IMG/VR virus record: IMGVR_UViG_3300009181_003202
Coordinates: 1 to 38,145 of that record
DNA length: 38,145 nt
DNA from: a virus
Direction: 5' to 3' (one strand)
Shown here: positions 25,744-32,257 of the stretch, piece after piece
Layout of the letters: the number at the start of each line of letters is the position of its first letter
Numbering within the stretch: position 1 is the stretch's first letter
The notes under the pieces: model-generated
Told to the model about the DNA's origin: nothing
What the model saw: the letters and a program-made list of their open reading frames with translations, nothing else
Databases searched by the model: none
Position numbers and translations under genes: made by a program

Positions 25744-25955
25744 GTATACACATCAATAGATTTGTAGACAGCATCAAAGCACATGAATCACGCGGTCAGC
25801 GTGATTTTGCTATGACCATGCGAGAAGCCAAAGATTTACATAGTGATATTACAAAACTATTACTGACACTGGAGTCCTTGCATACCCGAAATACACAGCC
25901 AAAAGAAGAAACTGTTACGGTAGAATTGAGCGGTGGCAGTTTCAAAACCACGTAG
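25740..25955 (+). CDS. Small helical conserved phage protein
   Basis: The ATG at 25740 overlaps the MazG-like stop (ATGA) and gives 71 residues. Charged helical sequence (RDFAMTMREAKDLHSDITKLLLTLESLH) ends in a short strand-like tail. No function recognised. The stop lies at the 5' arm of the next hairpin (25951-25957). Confidence 0.6.
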   Translation: MSIHINRFVDSIKAHESRGQRDFAMTMREAKDLHSDITKLLLTLESLHTRNTQPKEETVTVELSGGSFKTT

Positions 25956-25981
25956 TTATTGGGATAAATAAACTACGGAGA
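25951..25981 (+). promoter_or_regulatory. Hairpin with late promoter GATAAATA in the loop, masking an RBS
   Basis: CGTAGTT (25951-25957) pairs perfectly with AACTACG (25971-25977). The 13-nt loop contains GATAAATA (25963-25970). The 3' arm ends in the first bases of the CGGAGA RBS (25976-25981) of the gene at 25987. Late RNA starting near 25977 would lack the 5' arm. Confidence 0.6.
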
Positions 25982-25986
25982 TAATC

Positions 25987-26283
25987 ATGTCGAGACCCAA
26001 ACCAAATGTGTTGATTGAACACACTGACAAAGCAACTTACAAGACCGAACAAGTGTTGGCTTCCGAAGGAGTGTGGGCGGTGTTTTTTGATACCAAACCA
26101 ATCAACTTGAAGACCTCCAACATGCTCACACAGTACCCCGGCCCCAAGTACAAGAAGGTTTCATTCTCCAATCCCGGTCATGCCAAGAACCTAGCACGTA
26201 AACTCAACACACAATTCAAGACCGACAAGTTCACAGTCGTGCTCTTGACGCAGGGGGCGCAAGTATACCCCGATGTCAAATAA
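25987..26283 (+). CDS. Conserved phage protein, late-promoter controlled, unknown function
   Basis: The 98-residue basic protein comprises VLASEGVWAVFFDTKPINLK, YPGPKYKKVSFSNPGHAKNLARKLN and a final strand KFTVVLLTQGAQVY. It looks like a compact alpha/beta domain, possibly nucleic-acid binding. RBS CGGAGA precedes the ATG and is partly enclosed in the promoter-bearing hairpin. It overlaps the next gene by 11 bases. No function recognised. Confidence 0.65.
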   Translation: MSRPKPNVLIEHTDKATYKTEQVLASEGVWAVFFDTKPINLKTSNMLTQYPGPKYKKVSFSNPGHAKNLARKLNTQFKTDKFTVVLLTQGAQVYPDVK

Positions 26284-26632
26284 AAAACAACTCACTCAAC
26301 AACTGCTAAATCAACTGCCAGTAGATGACCGGCTTGGCGTTGAACTAGCACTCAAAGCATGGTGGCAAGATCCACGTGACGATGGTGGATTGAGATTGAG
26401 CATCTCTGGCTATGATGCTTTTAGATTTTTGTCCATCGAACAATATGAATTTGATTTTACAAAAGTGTTGAGTCCTAGTTTGCTTATGACCTTGAATCGA
26501 AAACTGGATTGTCCCTACTATCTCAAGGCGGGTAAAACTCCCAAACTAATCATATTCGGCAGTCAGCAGGCCATCATGTACGCCATGTATGGCGACTTGG
26601 AAAAGTTTTTACGCTATCTTGATCGTACATAA
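26273..26632 (+). CDS. Hypothetical phage protein
   Basis: A 119-residue soluble protein (LPVDDRLGVELALKAWWQDPRDDGGLRLSISGYDAF, then LLMTLNRKLDCPYYLKAG, LIIFGSQQAIMYAMYGDLEKFLRYL) with alternating helix and strand. It overlaps the previous gene by 11 bases. A strong inverted repeat follows the stop. No motif or family recognised. Confidence 0.6.
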   Translation: MSNKKQLTQQLLNQLPVDDRLGVELALKAWWQDPRDDGGLRLSISGYDAFRFLSIEQYEFDFTKVLSPSLLMTLNRKLDCPYYLKAGKTPKLIIFGSQQAIMYAMYGDLEKFLRYLDRT

Positions 26633-26644
26633 AATGTAACCCAA

Positions 26645-26680
26645 AGTATTACTTTTGTAACCCTGAAAAAGTAATACTTT
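26645..26680 (+). terminator. AT-rich inverted repeat, possible terminator or operator
   Basis: AGTATTACTTTT (26645-26656) and AAAAGTAATACT (26667-26678) form a perfect 12-bp stem with a 10-nt loop, followed by TT and G. The stem is AT-rich and the T-run is short, so termination may be weak. Because the arms also read as imperfect direct repeats (GTATTACTTTTGTAA / GTAATACTTTTGTAG), a protein-binding site is an alternative. Confidence 0.5.
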
Positions 26681-26696
26681 TGTAGTAGTTGATTTC

Positions 26697-26748
26697 GGTT
26701 GACCAAAAAAGCAATTTCGGTTATAATACATGTATGGAACTTAAAAAG
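26697..26748 (+). repeat. Upstream copy of a promoter repeat flanking the GIY-YIG gene
   Basis: This 52-bp stretch matches 27069-27120 at 38 of 52 positions by hand count without gaps. The -35 (GGTTGACCAA), -10 (GTTATAATAC) and start regions are nearly identical while the spacer differs. The GIY-YIG ATG lies in this copy and its stop codon in the other. Confidence 0.6.
26699..26727 (+). promoter_or_regulatory. Sigma-70 promoter of the GIY-YIG gene (leaderless start)
   Basis: TTGACC (26699-26704), a 17-bp spacer and TATAAT (26722-26727). The ATG at 26734 is 7 bases after the -10 box, so the RNA would start at or next to the start codon. No RBS is present. Confidence 0.75.
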
Positions 26749-27081
26749 CAATCACGCAAAAAACGAGTGGACCGTACACACATTGTTTACTTCATCCAAA
26801 TTGGTTTGGAGTACTACATTGGTGTTACAGCAAAAACTCAACGCACAATCACCATGAGCCTGCGCTCACGCATCAACAAGCACATTTATCGCTCACGCAC
26901 AGAAGACAAATCTTGGCGCCTGTACGAAGCAATTCGTGCCGCTGGTGAGTCGGCTGTGAACTTTGCGATTGTTGACATTGTACGTGGCAAGACCCAGGCA
27001 CACACACTAGAGCGTGAACTAATACGAAAGTATACACCTGCTCTCAACACAGATGTGCGTACAAAAGCGGTTGACCAATAA
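26734..27081 (+). CDS. GIY-YIG endonuclease-like protein
   Basis: A 115-residue protein, basic at the N-terminus. [19 protein letters not shown] is a GIY-YIG start with VYF for GIY and a full [16 protein letters not shown] places the conserved Arg/His helix, LYEAIRAAG the following helix, and [16 protein letters not shown] the catalytic Glu helix typical of the family. It is a stand-alone domain and could be a free-standing homing endonuclease (as T4 Seg proteins) or a repair-type nuclease. I chose the ATG at 26734; a longer frame with TTG would run through its own promoter. The gene is exactly framed by two copies of a promoter sequence. Confidence 0.75.
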   Translation: MELKKQSRKKRVDRTHIVYFIQIGLEYYIGVTAKTQRTITMSLRSRINKHIYRSRTEDKSWRLYEAIRAAGESAVNFAIVDIVRGKTQAHTLERELIRKYTPALNTDVRTKAVDQ

Positions 27082-27120
27082 TTACCGATTTGTTATAATA
27101 CTTGTATAGAAACTAAAAAG
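27069..27120 (+). repeat. Downstream copy of the promoter repeat
   Basis: Partner of 26697-26748 (38 of 52 positions identical by hand count). This copy contains the TAA stop of the GIY-YIG gene and drives the gene at 27130, which has a normal RBS, so it looks like the ancestral copy. Confidence 0.6.
27071..27099 (+). promoter_or_regulatory. Sigma-70 promoter of the gene at 27130
   Basis: TTGACC (27071-27076), a 17-bp spacer and TATAAT (27094-27099). The leader has an AAGGAG RBS before the ATG at 27130. Confidence 0.75.
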
Positions 27121-27129
27121 GAGCCCTCC

Positions 27130-27477
27130 ATGACAGTAACAGTAAACGGTGTCAAAGTAGACACAATTGTGGCCGAAGCCAAGTCAGCCGCTCGCGAAGC
27201 CGCTGAACGTTTCTTCCAAGAAAAACTTGGCGGACGAGATCAGTTTGCCTGTGGCTTTGCCTGGGTTGACATCTTTGGTGTTCGAGGCAATACCAAACTT
27301 GGTAAGGCACTGAAAGAAGCAGGCGTAAGCAAGAGTCACACCGGTGCCTTCCAAATTTGGAACCCAGCAGACATGTACGTGCAAAACGTAGACACCCTGG
27401 AGGCAGGTGCCCAAGCGGCGGCTGATGTGTTCAAGCGATACGGATTCACAGCCTACGCTGGTAGCCGTTTAGATTAA
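27130..27477 (+). CDS. Conserved phage protein, unknown function
   Basis: The 115-residue soluble protein: an N-terminal helix (IVAEAKSAAREAAERFFQEKLGG), then QFACGFAWVDIFGVRGNTKLGKALKEAGVSKSH, FQIWNPADMYVQNVD and a final helix plus YGFTAYAGSRLD. The composition suggests an alpha/beta domain. It resembles a family I associate with T4-like aquatic phages but cannot name. Strong promoter and AAGGAG RBS suggest high early or middle expression. Confidence 0.65.
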   Translation: MTVTVNGVKVDTIVAEAKSAAREAAERFFQEKLGGRDQFACGFAWVDIFGVRGNTKLGKALKEAGVSKSHTGAFQIWNPADMYVQNVDTLEAGAQAAADVFKRYGFTAYAGSRLD

Positions 27478-27486
27478 GGAAACGTC

Positions 27487-27558
27487 ATGATTGAAATGTT
27501 CTTATTCCTGGCCATTACCTTTGTGATCAAAGTTTGGTTCATCAACCGATACATGTAA
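27487..27558 (+). CDS. 23-residue single-span membrane peptide
   Basis: MIEMFLFLAITFVIKVWF then INRYM: one hydrophobic helix with a basic end, preceded by TAAGGAAACGTC (AAGGA RBS at 27476-27480) and starting 10 bases after the previous stop. The gene at 27569 follows at similar spacing. Tiny membrane proteins are common in early phage regions. Expression is unproven. Confidence 0.5.
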   Translation: MIEMFLFLAITFVIKVWFINRYM

Positions 27559-27568
27559 AGAGAAACAT

Positions 27569-27751
27569 ATGAGACTATCACCACTTGACGAGCGTATGAA
27601 CGCAGACATTGACGCATTGATTGCCAAATTAGAAGCGGCAAAGGCTTCACGCACCTATCTACAACGTGCCAGCCTTGTGGGCCGAGTAGCCGAGCAGTGC
27701 CAAAGTTATGAATTTTACTGGGAAGATAGACTTCACAGTTTGATGGACTAA
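27569..27751 (+). CDS. Small helical protein, unknown function
   Basis: 60 residues, almost certainly all-helical (DIDALIAKLEAAKASRTYLQRASLVGRVAEQCQSYEFYWEDRL). RBS AAGAGAAAC lies 3 bases before the ATG. No family recognised. It is separated by 2 bases from the next small gene. Confidence 0.55.
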   Translation: MRLSPLDERMNADIDALIAKLEAAKASRTYLQRASLVGRVAEQCQSYEFYWEDRLHSLMD

Positions 27752-27753
27752 CC

Positions 27754-27951
27754 ATGTACGAACTAATCTTTACATTTTTGGTTGTGGCCAAGTCCGGGCT
27801 TCCGGGCTTTCACATAGAGCGCATGAGTCAGTTTCGTGACGTAGCGGACTGCGAAAAGACCCGGACTTCCATGGTCACATACATGGATCAATTGGTACGT
27901 GAACAAAAAATGTTCCCAGGCGTGTTTGAATGCAGAAAGGTACAGCAATGA
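27754..27951 (+). CDS. Small protein with hydrophobic N-terminus and Cys pair
   Basis: 65 residues: a hydrophobic start (MYELIFTFLVVAKSG), then a charged helical part with two cysteines (DCEKTRTSM...VFECRKV) about 27 residues apart. The same layout occurs in the gene at 35467 (ECEQARVQ...VAACHV). A signal sequence or membrane anchor with a periplasmic disulfide-linked helical pair is plausible, but is inference. It overlaps the next gene by ATGA. Confidence 0.5.
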   Translation: MYELIFTFLVVAKSGLPGFHIERMSQFRDVADCEKTRTSMVTYMDQLVREQKMFPGVFECRKVQQ

Positions 27952-28217
27952 ACAAAGAAATTACACTAACACCTGCGGGTGGCCGATTCTATCGTGCCAT
28001 GGCGTTTCATTGGTTCACCGTGGCTGTGCTAATGCCACCCCTGGCCACAGCCATGATTGCGGCCATACTAAATCCGTTTTGGTTTCGTGACTCAATGTTT
28101 AATTTTGTAGAACGCCGGATCAACGAATTCACACGCTGGCGCAACAATGTAAAATACCGTATCTATCTTGGATGTGACCCTGTGGTATGGCATACCCTCC
28201 GAGGCGACTTGAAATGA
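27948..28217 (+). CDS. Small inner-membrane protein
   Basis: ATG at 27948 (ATGA overlap), 89 residues. One long or two short hydrophobic spans (AFHWFTVAVLMPPLATAMIAAILNPFWF) are followed by a basic cytoplasmic-type tail (VERRINEFTRWRNNVKYRIYLG). No known family. Its TGA overlaps the next ATG. Confidence 0.55.
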   Translation: MNKEITLTPAGGRFYRAMAFHWFTVAVLMPPLATAMIAAILNPFWFRDSMFNFVERRINEFTRWRNNVKYRIYLGCDPVVWHTLRGDLK

Positions 28218-28522
28218 ACAAACTAATCCGCGATGGTCGGGTGGCTGTACTAGTATCGCCAGGCTATGGTGCAGGCTGGAGTTCGTGGAATCCTGACACC
28301 GAAGAATTATTGTTTGACTCTGCTATAGTAGAATTGGTCGAACATAATAAATGGGAAGAACTAGACGTATATGTCAAACTCAAATACCCAGGTATCTATG
28401 ATGGTGGCATGAGAGATTTAGAAATAGAGTGGCTTCCTGTGGGCACGGAATTCATCATAAAAGAACACGACGGTGCAGAGACTATTGAAATAAAATCAGA
28501 CATAATTTGGTACCGGGCTTGA
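28214..28522 (+). CDS. Conserved phage protein with Gly-rich N-terminus
   Basis: 102 residues from the ATG at 28214 (ATGA overlap). It begins LIRDGRVAVLVSPGYGAGWSSWN and continues with acidic helices and strands (LLFDSAIVELVEHNKWEELDVYVKLKYPGIYDGG; WLPVGTEFIIKEHDGAETIEI). I have the impression of a family recurring in T4-like aquatic phages, function unknown. The stop is embedded in a TTGACA (28519-28524) for which I see no convincing -10. Confidence 0.6.
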   Translation: MNKLIRDGRVAVLVSPGYGAGWSSWNPDTEELLFDSAIVELVEHNKWEELDVYVKLKYPGIYDGGMRDLEIEWLPVGTEFIIKEHDGAETIEIKSDIIWYRA

Positions 28523-28548
28523 CATATACGTAAGCATAAGTAACTGGT

Positions 28549-30495
28549 ATGGAAAAAAGAATAATTCCAATCCAGACTGTTCAAGCGCCTGATCCCCGGC
28601 CACAAAATCTAGGACAAGACCCCCATGTGATTCTTACTGAAATGTACATGGCAGAAAATCGTCCTAGATTAGAAAGCCGCAAGCAAAAGAACTTGACTGA
28701 GGTTGTACAGCACACAGATGCCACACGCCAAAATCGTGTGGCTCTTGTTGTTGCGCCCGAGTGGACACAACTAGCACCACCTTACGGTATTGCTAGAATG
28801 AGCGCATTGTCCAAGCACGGGGGATGGCCCACACGAGTTTGGGATATCAACATCTTGACCAAACATGAGGCTGGAGTGCCAGAATTATGGACAGCATACG
28901 AAGATTGGAAGTGGATTGAGCCAAACTACAGTCAGAATGTACATCCTATTATTGAGCCAACCCTACGAAAATACATGGCACAGGTTATAGAATGGGCACC
29001 CACAGTAATTGGTTTTAGCACATGGTATACCAATGACACATGTACCATGTGGATGGCACAAGAATTTAAAAGACTTATCCCGGGTGTGATTATCATTATC
29101 GGTGGTGCCAATGCCACTCAATTAAAAATGACTCATTCAACCTCGATTGACTATGTGGTCAGCGGCGAGGGCGAATTGTGGTTTGTACGTATACTTGAAA
29201 ACTTAGAAAATCCCACAGAGGAAATTCCACAACTTTGTGTGCAAAGTAAAGATCAAAAAATAGATCTTGATTCAATGCCGCCTGCTGACTATTCTGACAT
29301 GGATATCAGTTTATACGATGGCCAAGGAATCAGTTGTGAATTCAGTCGTGGCTGCACTAGCAATTGTGTGTACTGCAATGAAACAGTGTTTTGGAAATAC
29401 CGTTCAAGACAGGCCAGTCGAGTGTTAGAGGAAATTGAAATTGTGTACCGACAGCAAAATGCAAAATCAGTATGGTTTATTGACAGTTTACTAAATGGCA
29501 ATTTGCGTGAATTGGAATCATTTGCACTAGGGTTAATTGATAGAGAAATTAAAATCAAATGGCAAGGATATGCTCGCATTGATGGTAGAATGGATCGAGA
29601 CTTTTGGGGACTGCTACAAAAAGCAGGTGCTAGTGGGTTTGCATTTGGTGTTGAATCTGGGTCACAACGAGTGTTGGATCTTATGAAAAAGAATTGCAAG
29701 GTTGAGTGGATTGAACAAAACTTTCAAGATCTAAATGACAACAAATTGAGAAATAATTTTGCCACATGGTTCACTGGTTTTCCTGGGGAAGAATTAACCG
29801 ATGTAGCACAAACCATGACCATGATATGGCGATTACGTATATCAGGCATGGGCGGACTGAGTTCCGGCACATGCGGCCTTGGGCACAACACACCTTTGGA
29901 ACTAGAACGCGAACGGTTTGGGGTCCGACCCGAAGGTCAAGACTGGTGTTATGGCTGGGCTACTACCGACGGCAAAAATACCGGATTCACTAGATTTATT
30001 CGTTGGAAAACGACCAATATCTTGATAGAACAATTTAGATTACACAACACACCACCGTGGTTAAAACCTGTCAAACAATATCCTACGTTAGAAAATCACT
30101 ATAGTATAGAATATGATCCTGCCAACTGGCTTGATCCTATACCCTGGGAAAAAGACTTTGATTATTACGTAATCAAGGACGACATCAATCCCATTGCCAA
30201 TCACCTGGTGAATGAGATATGGCCATTCTTGCGTGTGACTTGGCTGGCCATGGGTGCTTATCAATTTCATCTAGAATTTGATCCCGAACTAGACCTAGAA
30301 GAATTTGGTTATCTTCGTTATCCACGCGGCGGTGATCATAAATTATGGGCAAGGTATGATTTTGAAATCAATGCCTCTGGCGTATGGTCAGCAGATTTTG
30401 ATATAAGAATGCAAGGTGAACCATGGCAAGGGGTACCAACTGATTTTCACTTAGAATGGAAACAAAGTGGCCAATGGGACCGTCCCCGGGCTTGA
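28549..30495 (+). CDS. Second B12-binding-type radical SAM protein
   Basis: 648 residues. The N-terminus carries a cobalamin-domain pattern (YGIARMSALSKHGGWPTRVWDIN; VIGFSTWYTNDT; IIIIGGANATQLK; YVVSGEGELWFV). The radical SAM cluster is SRGCTSNCVYCNETVFWKYRSR (Cys about 269, 273, 276). SVWFIDSLLNGN and FGVESGSQRVLDLMKKN follow the usual barrel strands. The C-terminal 200 residues are rich in Trp and Asp and unique. Substrate unknown. No obvious RBS is present. It is not next to sugar genes, unlike the protein at 14775, so the two may differ in role. Confidence 0.8.
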   Translation: MEKRIIPIQTVQAPDPRPQNLGQDPHVILTEMYMAENRPRLESRKQKNLTEVVQHTDATRQNRVALVVAPEWTQLAPPYGIARMSALSKHGGWPTRVWDINILTKHEAGVPELWTAYEDWKWIEPNYSQNVHPIIEPTLRKYMAQVIEWAPTVIGFSTWYTNDTCTMWMAQEFKRLIPGVIIIIGGANATQLKMTHSTSIDYVVSGEGELWFVRILENLENPTEEIPQLCVQSKDQKIDLDSMPPADYSDMDISLYDGQGISCEFSRGCTSNCVYCNETVFWKYRSRQASRVLEEIEIVYRQQNAKSVWFIDSLLNGNLRELESFALGLIDREIKIKWQGYARIDGRMDRDFWGLLQKAGASGFAFGVESGSQRVLDLMKKNCKVEWIEQNFQDLNDNKLRNNFATWFTGFPGEELTDVAQTMTMIWRLRISGMGGLSSGTCGLGHNTPLELERERFGVRPEGQDWCYGWATTDGKNTGFTRFIRWKTTNILIEQFRLHNTPPWLKPVKQYPTLENHYSIEYDPANWLDPIPWEKDFDYYVIKDDINPIANHLVNEIWPFLRVTWLAMGAYQFHLEFDPELDLEEFGYLRYPRGGDHKLWARYDFEINASGVWSADFDIRMQGEPWQGVPTDFHLEWKQSGQWDRPRA

Positions 30496-30520
30496 CAAAA
30501 ACTTAGCAATATTATATAAT
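30492..30520 (+). promoter_or_regulatory. Sigma-70 promoter of the gene at 30550
   Basis: TTGACA (30492-30497, containing the TGA stop of the radical SAM gene), a 17-bp spacer and TATAAT (30515-30520). An 11-codon upstream frame begins at 30536 and overlaps the 30550 start. Whether it is translated is unknown. Confidence 0.8.
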
Positions 30521-30549
30521 AAGAATCCATAAAACATGAAAGGCCGTAT

Positions 30550-30930
30550 ATGGAATTCTTACCGGTATTAGAACTGATCGATCGACTCTGCATTGCCAGA
30601 GTAAAACATGCTCGTACTCAAGGTGCAAATCAAGTTGAACTTGATTGGTACGAGGACAAGTTCCGCCAACTCCCCCAAAGTGTAGAACTGGATGCAGATA
30701 TTCAAGCAATGACTGACATCCACCATGCCATCTGGGATCTGGAGTGGCAACTGAAATCTGGAGTGGAGCAGATGTTGAGCCTACAAGAGATTGGTCGTAG
30801 AGCAATTGCCATTCGCGATTTCAACAACAAGCGGATCGCTTACAAAAACTCCATTGCCACTATCTTGGGGCATCCTGTGCGGGAAATCAAACAGGACCAC
30901 TTGGCAGATGGCACTGTTGACACTAAATAG
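30550..30930 (+). CDS. Helical phage protein, unknown function
   Basis: The 126-residue, mostly helical protein (LELIDRLCIARVKHARTQGANQVELDWYEDKF; IQAMTDIHHAIWDLEWQLKSGVEQM; RRAIAIRDFNNKRIAYKNSI) lacks membrane segments and recognised motifs. The pattern of charged helices resembles DIP13/MazG-like helical bundles only superficially. It has a strong sigma-70 promoter and an AAAGG RBS. Confidence 0.6.
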   Translation: MEFLPVLELIDRLCIARVKHARTQGANQVELDWYEDKFRQLPQSVELDADIQAMTDIHHAIWDLEWQLKSGVEQMLSLQEIGRRAIAIRDFNNKRIAYKNSIATILGHPVREIKQDHLADGTVDTK

Positions 30931-30933
30931 GTA

Positions 30934-30979
30934 AAAGCACTGGACTTTGATAAATAAAAGCATTGGAGTCCAGTGCTTT
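30934..30979 (+). promoter_or_regulatory. 13-bp hairpin with late promoter in its loop before the nuclease gene
   Basis: AAAGCACTGGACT (30934-30946) and AGTCCAGTGCTTT (30967-30979) are perfect reverse complements. The 20-nt loop holds GATAAATA (30949-30956). The 3' arm ends at the base before the ATG at 30980 and overlaps the GGAG (30965-30968). Late RNA starting near 30963 keeps only the 3' arm. This matches the design described for T4 I-TevI and other T4 late genes. Confidence 0.75.
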
Positions 30980-31537
30980 ATGATATGCCTACATTGCTCG
31001 AAAGAGTTTACAAGTAAAATTGGTTATTCTAACCATGTCCGCAGATGCCCGAAAAATCCAGATAGGATACATGAAGGATTAACGGACGCAGGCAGAGAAC
31101 GTATTCGTCAGTCTACTATTGCTCAAAACAAAAAACAATGGAACGACCCTGAGTTTAGAATCAAGCATCAAGAATCAATGAAACGTGCTGTGCAGGAGAA
31201 CCCAGAATCGTATAGTTCATCAAATAGAGGCAGGACCAAACAAATAATAGTTGACGGAATAACACTACAAGGGCAGTGGGAAGTTGATTTTTATATGTGG
31301 GCAAAAGAAGCCGGACTGAATCCACAAAGACCGTCAAAGGCATTCAGATATGTTTGGAATGGTGATAGGTGGTATCATCCAGATTTTTACATTGAGTCTA
31401 AGGACTTATATGTTGAAGTCAAAGGATATGAAACGGATAGAGATCGATCAAAGTGGTCGCAATTTTCTGAAAAGTTGTGTATAATCAAAGAAAAAGAAAT
31501 AAAGCAAATCCGTGAAGGTTGTTTTGTGGGACTTTAG
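30980..31537 (+). CDS. Homing-type endonuclease, zinc finger plus PD-(D/E)XK
   Basis: 185 residues from ATG 30980. An N-terminal C2HC finger (CLHCSKEFTSKIGYSNHVRRC) is followed by a basic helical linker (RERIRQSTIAQNKKQWNDPEFRIKHQESMKRAV), typical of homing-nuclease DNA-binding tails. The C-terminal domain has FRYVWNGDRWYHPDFYIES and LYVEVKGYET, i.e. PD...ExK of the PD-(D/E)XK fold. It lies immediately before two tRNA genes and its stop falls within the first tRNA, consistent with a mobile gene lodged at a tRNA locus. Translation appears restricted to late transcripts by the hairpin. Confidence 0.75.
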   Translation: MICLHCSKEFTSKIGYSNHVRRCPKNPDRIHEGLTDAGRERIRQSTIAQNKKQWNDPEFRIKHQESMKRAVQENPESYSSSNRGRTKQIIVDGITLQGQWEVDFYMWAKEAGLNPQRPSKAFRYVWNGDRWYHPDFYIESKDLYVEVKGYETDRDRSKWSQFSEKLCIIKEKEIKQIREGCFVGL

Positions 31538-31599
31538 CATAGAGGTAGTGCCGAGAACTCATAATTCTTAAGGGACTGGTTCGAATCCAGTAGGTCCCA
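31528..31599 (+). tRNA. tRNA with anticodon CAT (Met or Ile2)
   Basis: A cloverleaf can be drawn: acceptor GGGACTT/AGGTCCC (one G-U), a D-stem GCA/TGC with AGAGGTA loop, anticodon stem GAGAA/TTCTT with loop CTCATAA (anticodon 31560-31562), and a T-arm ACTGG-TTCGAAT-CCAGT. G1-C72 pairs, so it is not an initiator. Whether it is elongator Met or a lysidine-modified Ile tRNA cannot be told. CCA is not encoded. The nuclease stop codon (31535-31537) lies inside it. Confidence 0.85.
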
Positions 31600-31620
31600 C
31601 AAAGCAACTTGCACCATTCG

Positions 31621-31695
31621 CTGGCGTTCGTTCAACGGATAGGACATCTTTCTTCTAAAGAGATAATAGTGGTTCGATTCCACTACGCCGGACCA
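31621..31695 (+). tRNA. tRNA-Arg (anticodon TCT)
   Basis: Acceptor CTGGCGT/ACGCCGG with one wobble, an anticodon stem TCTTT/AGAGA with loop CTTCTAA, T-arm with GTGG-TTCGATT-CCAC, discriminator A and an encoded CCA (31693-31695). It reads AGA, a codon frequent in these phage genes. It lies 21 bases after the CAT tRNA. Confidence 0.9.
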
Positions 31696-31701
31696 AATAC
31701 T

Positions 31702-32223
31702 ATGACCAAAATAAATTCCAGTCCCGAACGTCATACCTTTCAAGAACAAAGTTACATCGACCGATGCCGGGAAGAAGGTAACAATCCCAGCGAGGATTAC
31801 TTGAATATGTTCAAGTCTCGGCGTGAGCAGGATCAAGAACGCATGGCCGATCCTGCCTGGCAAAAAAACAACATGGAATACGACTTGCGCAGTACCCCGT
31901 GGATCTGTGACAAAGTCAAGAGCAATAAAACTTACGCTCAGAACTTGTATGCGGCCATGTGTAACATGGAGTTTGTGAAAAACGAGGTCTGGCCTTTGCT
32001 CAAGGATCAACGCTGGAGTGCCAGTTGGCGCTATGCAGGCGGCATTGTGGCTGACATGCGCGAATCGGGCGACTACATTGAGTGGTACTGCTCGGGCATA
32101 CAGGGTGAGCCTGATGAGGACTGGGTAGATCTAGGGCATGTGCCCGAAGGCACTGTAACGGATCAAATACGCGAGGATTTGTTCCGATTGGGATGGATTC
32201 CAAAAGATTCGAATGATGTTTGA
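31702..32223 (+). CDS. Conserved phage protein, unknown function
   Basis: The ATG at 31702, just after the Arg tRNA, gives 173 residues; a longer frame runs through the tRNA and is not credible. Features: SYIDRCREEGNNPSEDYLNMFKSRREQDQERMADPAWQKNN, NKTYAQNLYAAMCNMEFVKNEVWPLLKDQRWSASWR, GGIVADMRESGDYIEWYCSGI and a C-terminal LGWIPKD. It has the look of a T4-like family of unknown role. A GATAAATA motif overlaps its stop codon. Confidence 0.65.
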   Translation: MTKINSSPERHTFQEQSYIDRCREEGNNPSEDYLNMFKSRREQDQERMADPAWQKNNMEYDLRSTPWICDKVKSNKTYAQNLYAAMCNMEFVKNEVWPLLKDQRWSASWRYAGGIVADMRESGDYIEWYCSGIQGEPDEDWVDLGHVPEGTVTDQIREDLFRLGWIPKDSNDV

Positions 32224-32229
32224 TAAATA
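32222..32229 (+). promoter_or_regulatory. Late promoter GATAAATA before the DctP-like gene
   Basis: GATAAATA overlaps the preceding stop codon. The ATG at 32258 follows with a CTAGGAGA RBS. No strong hairpin encloses this promoter. Confidence 0.55.
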
Positions 32230-32257
32230 ATTGTACAAAACCCCCTAGGAGATATAC

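Noticed and set aside
28519-28550. TTGACA before the second radical SAM gene as a sigma-70 promoter
   Set aside because: No acceptable -10 hexamer at 15-19 bp. The sequence TAACTG is too far from TATAAT, so no promoter was listed.
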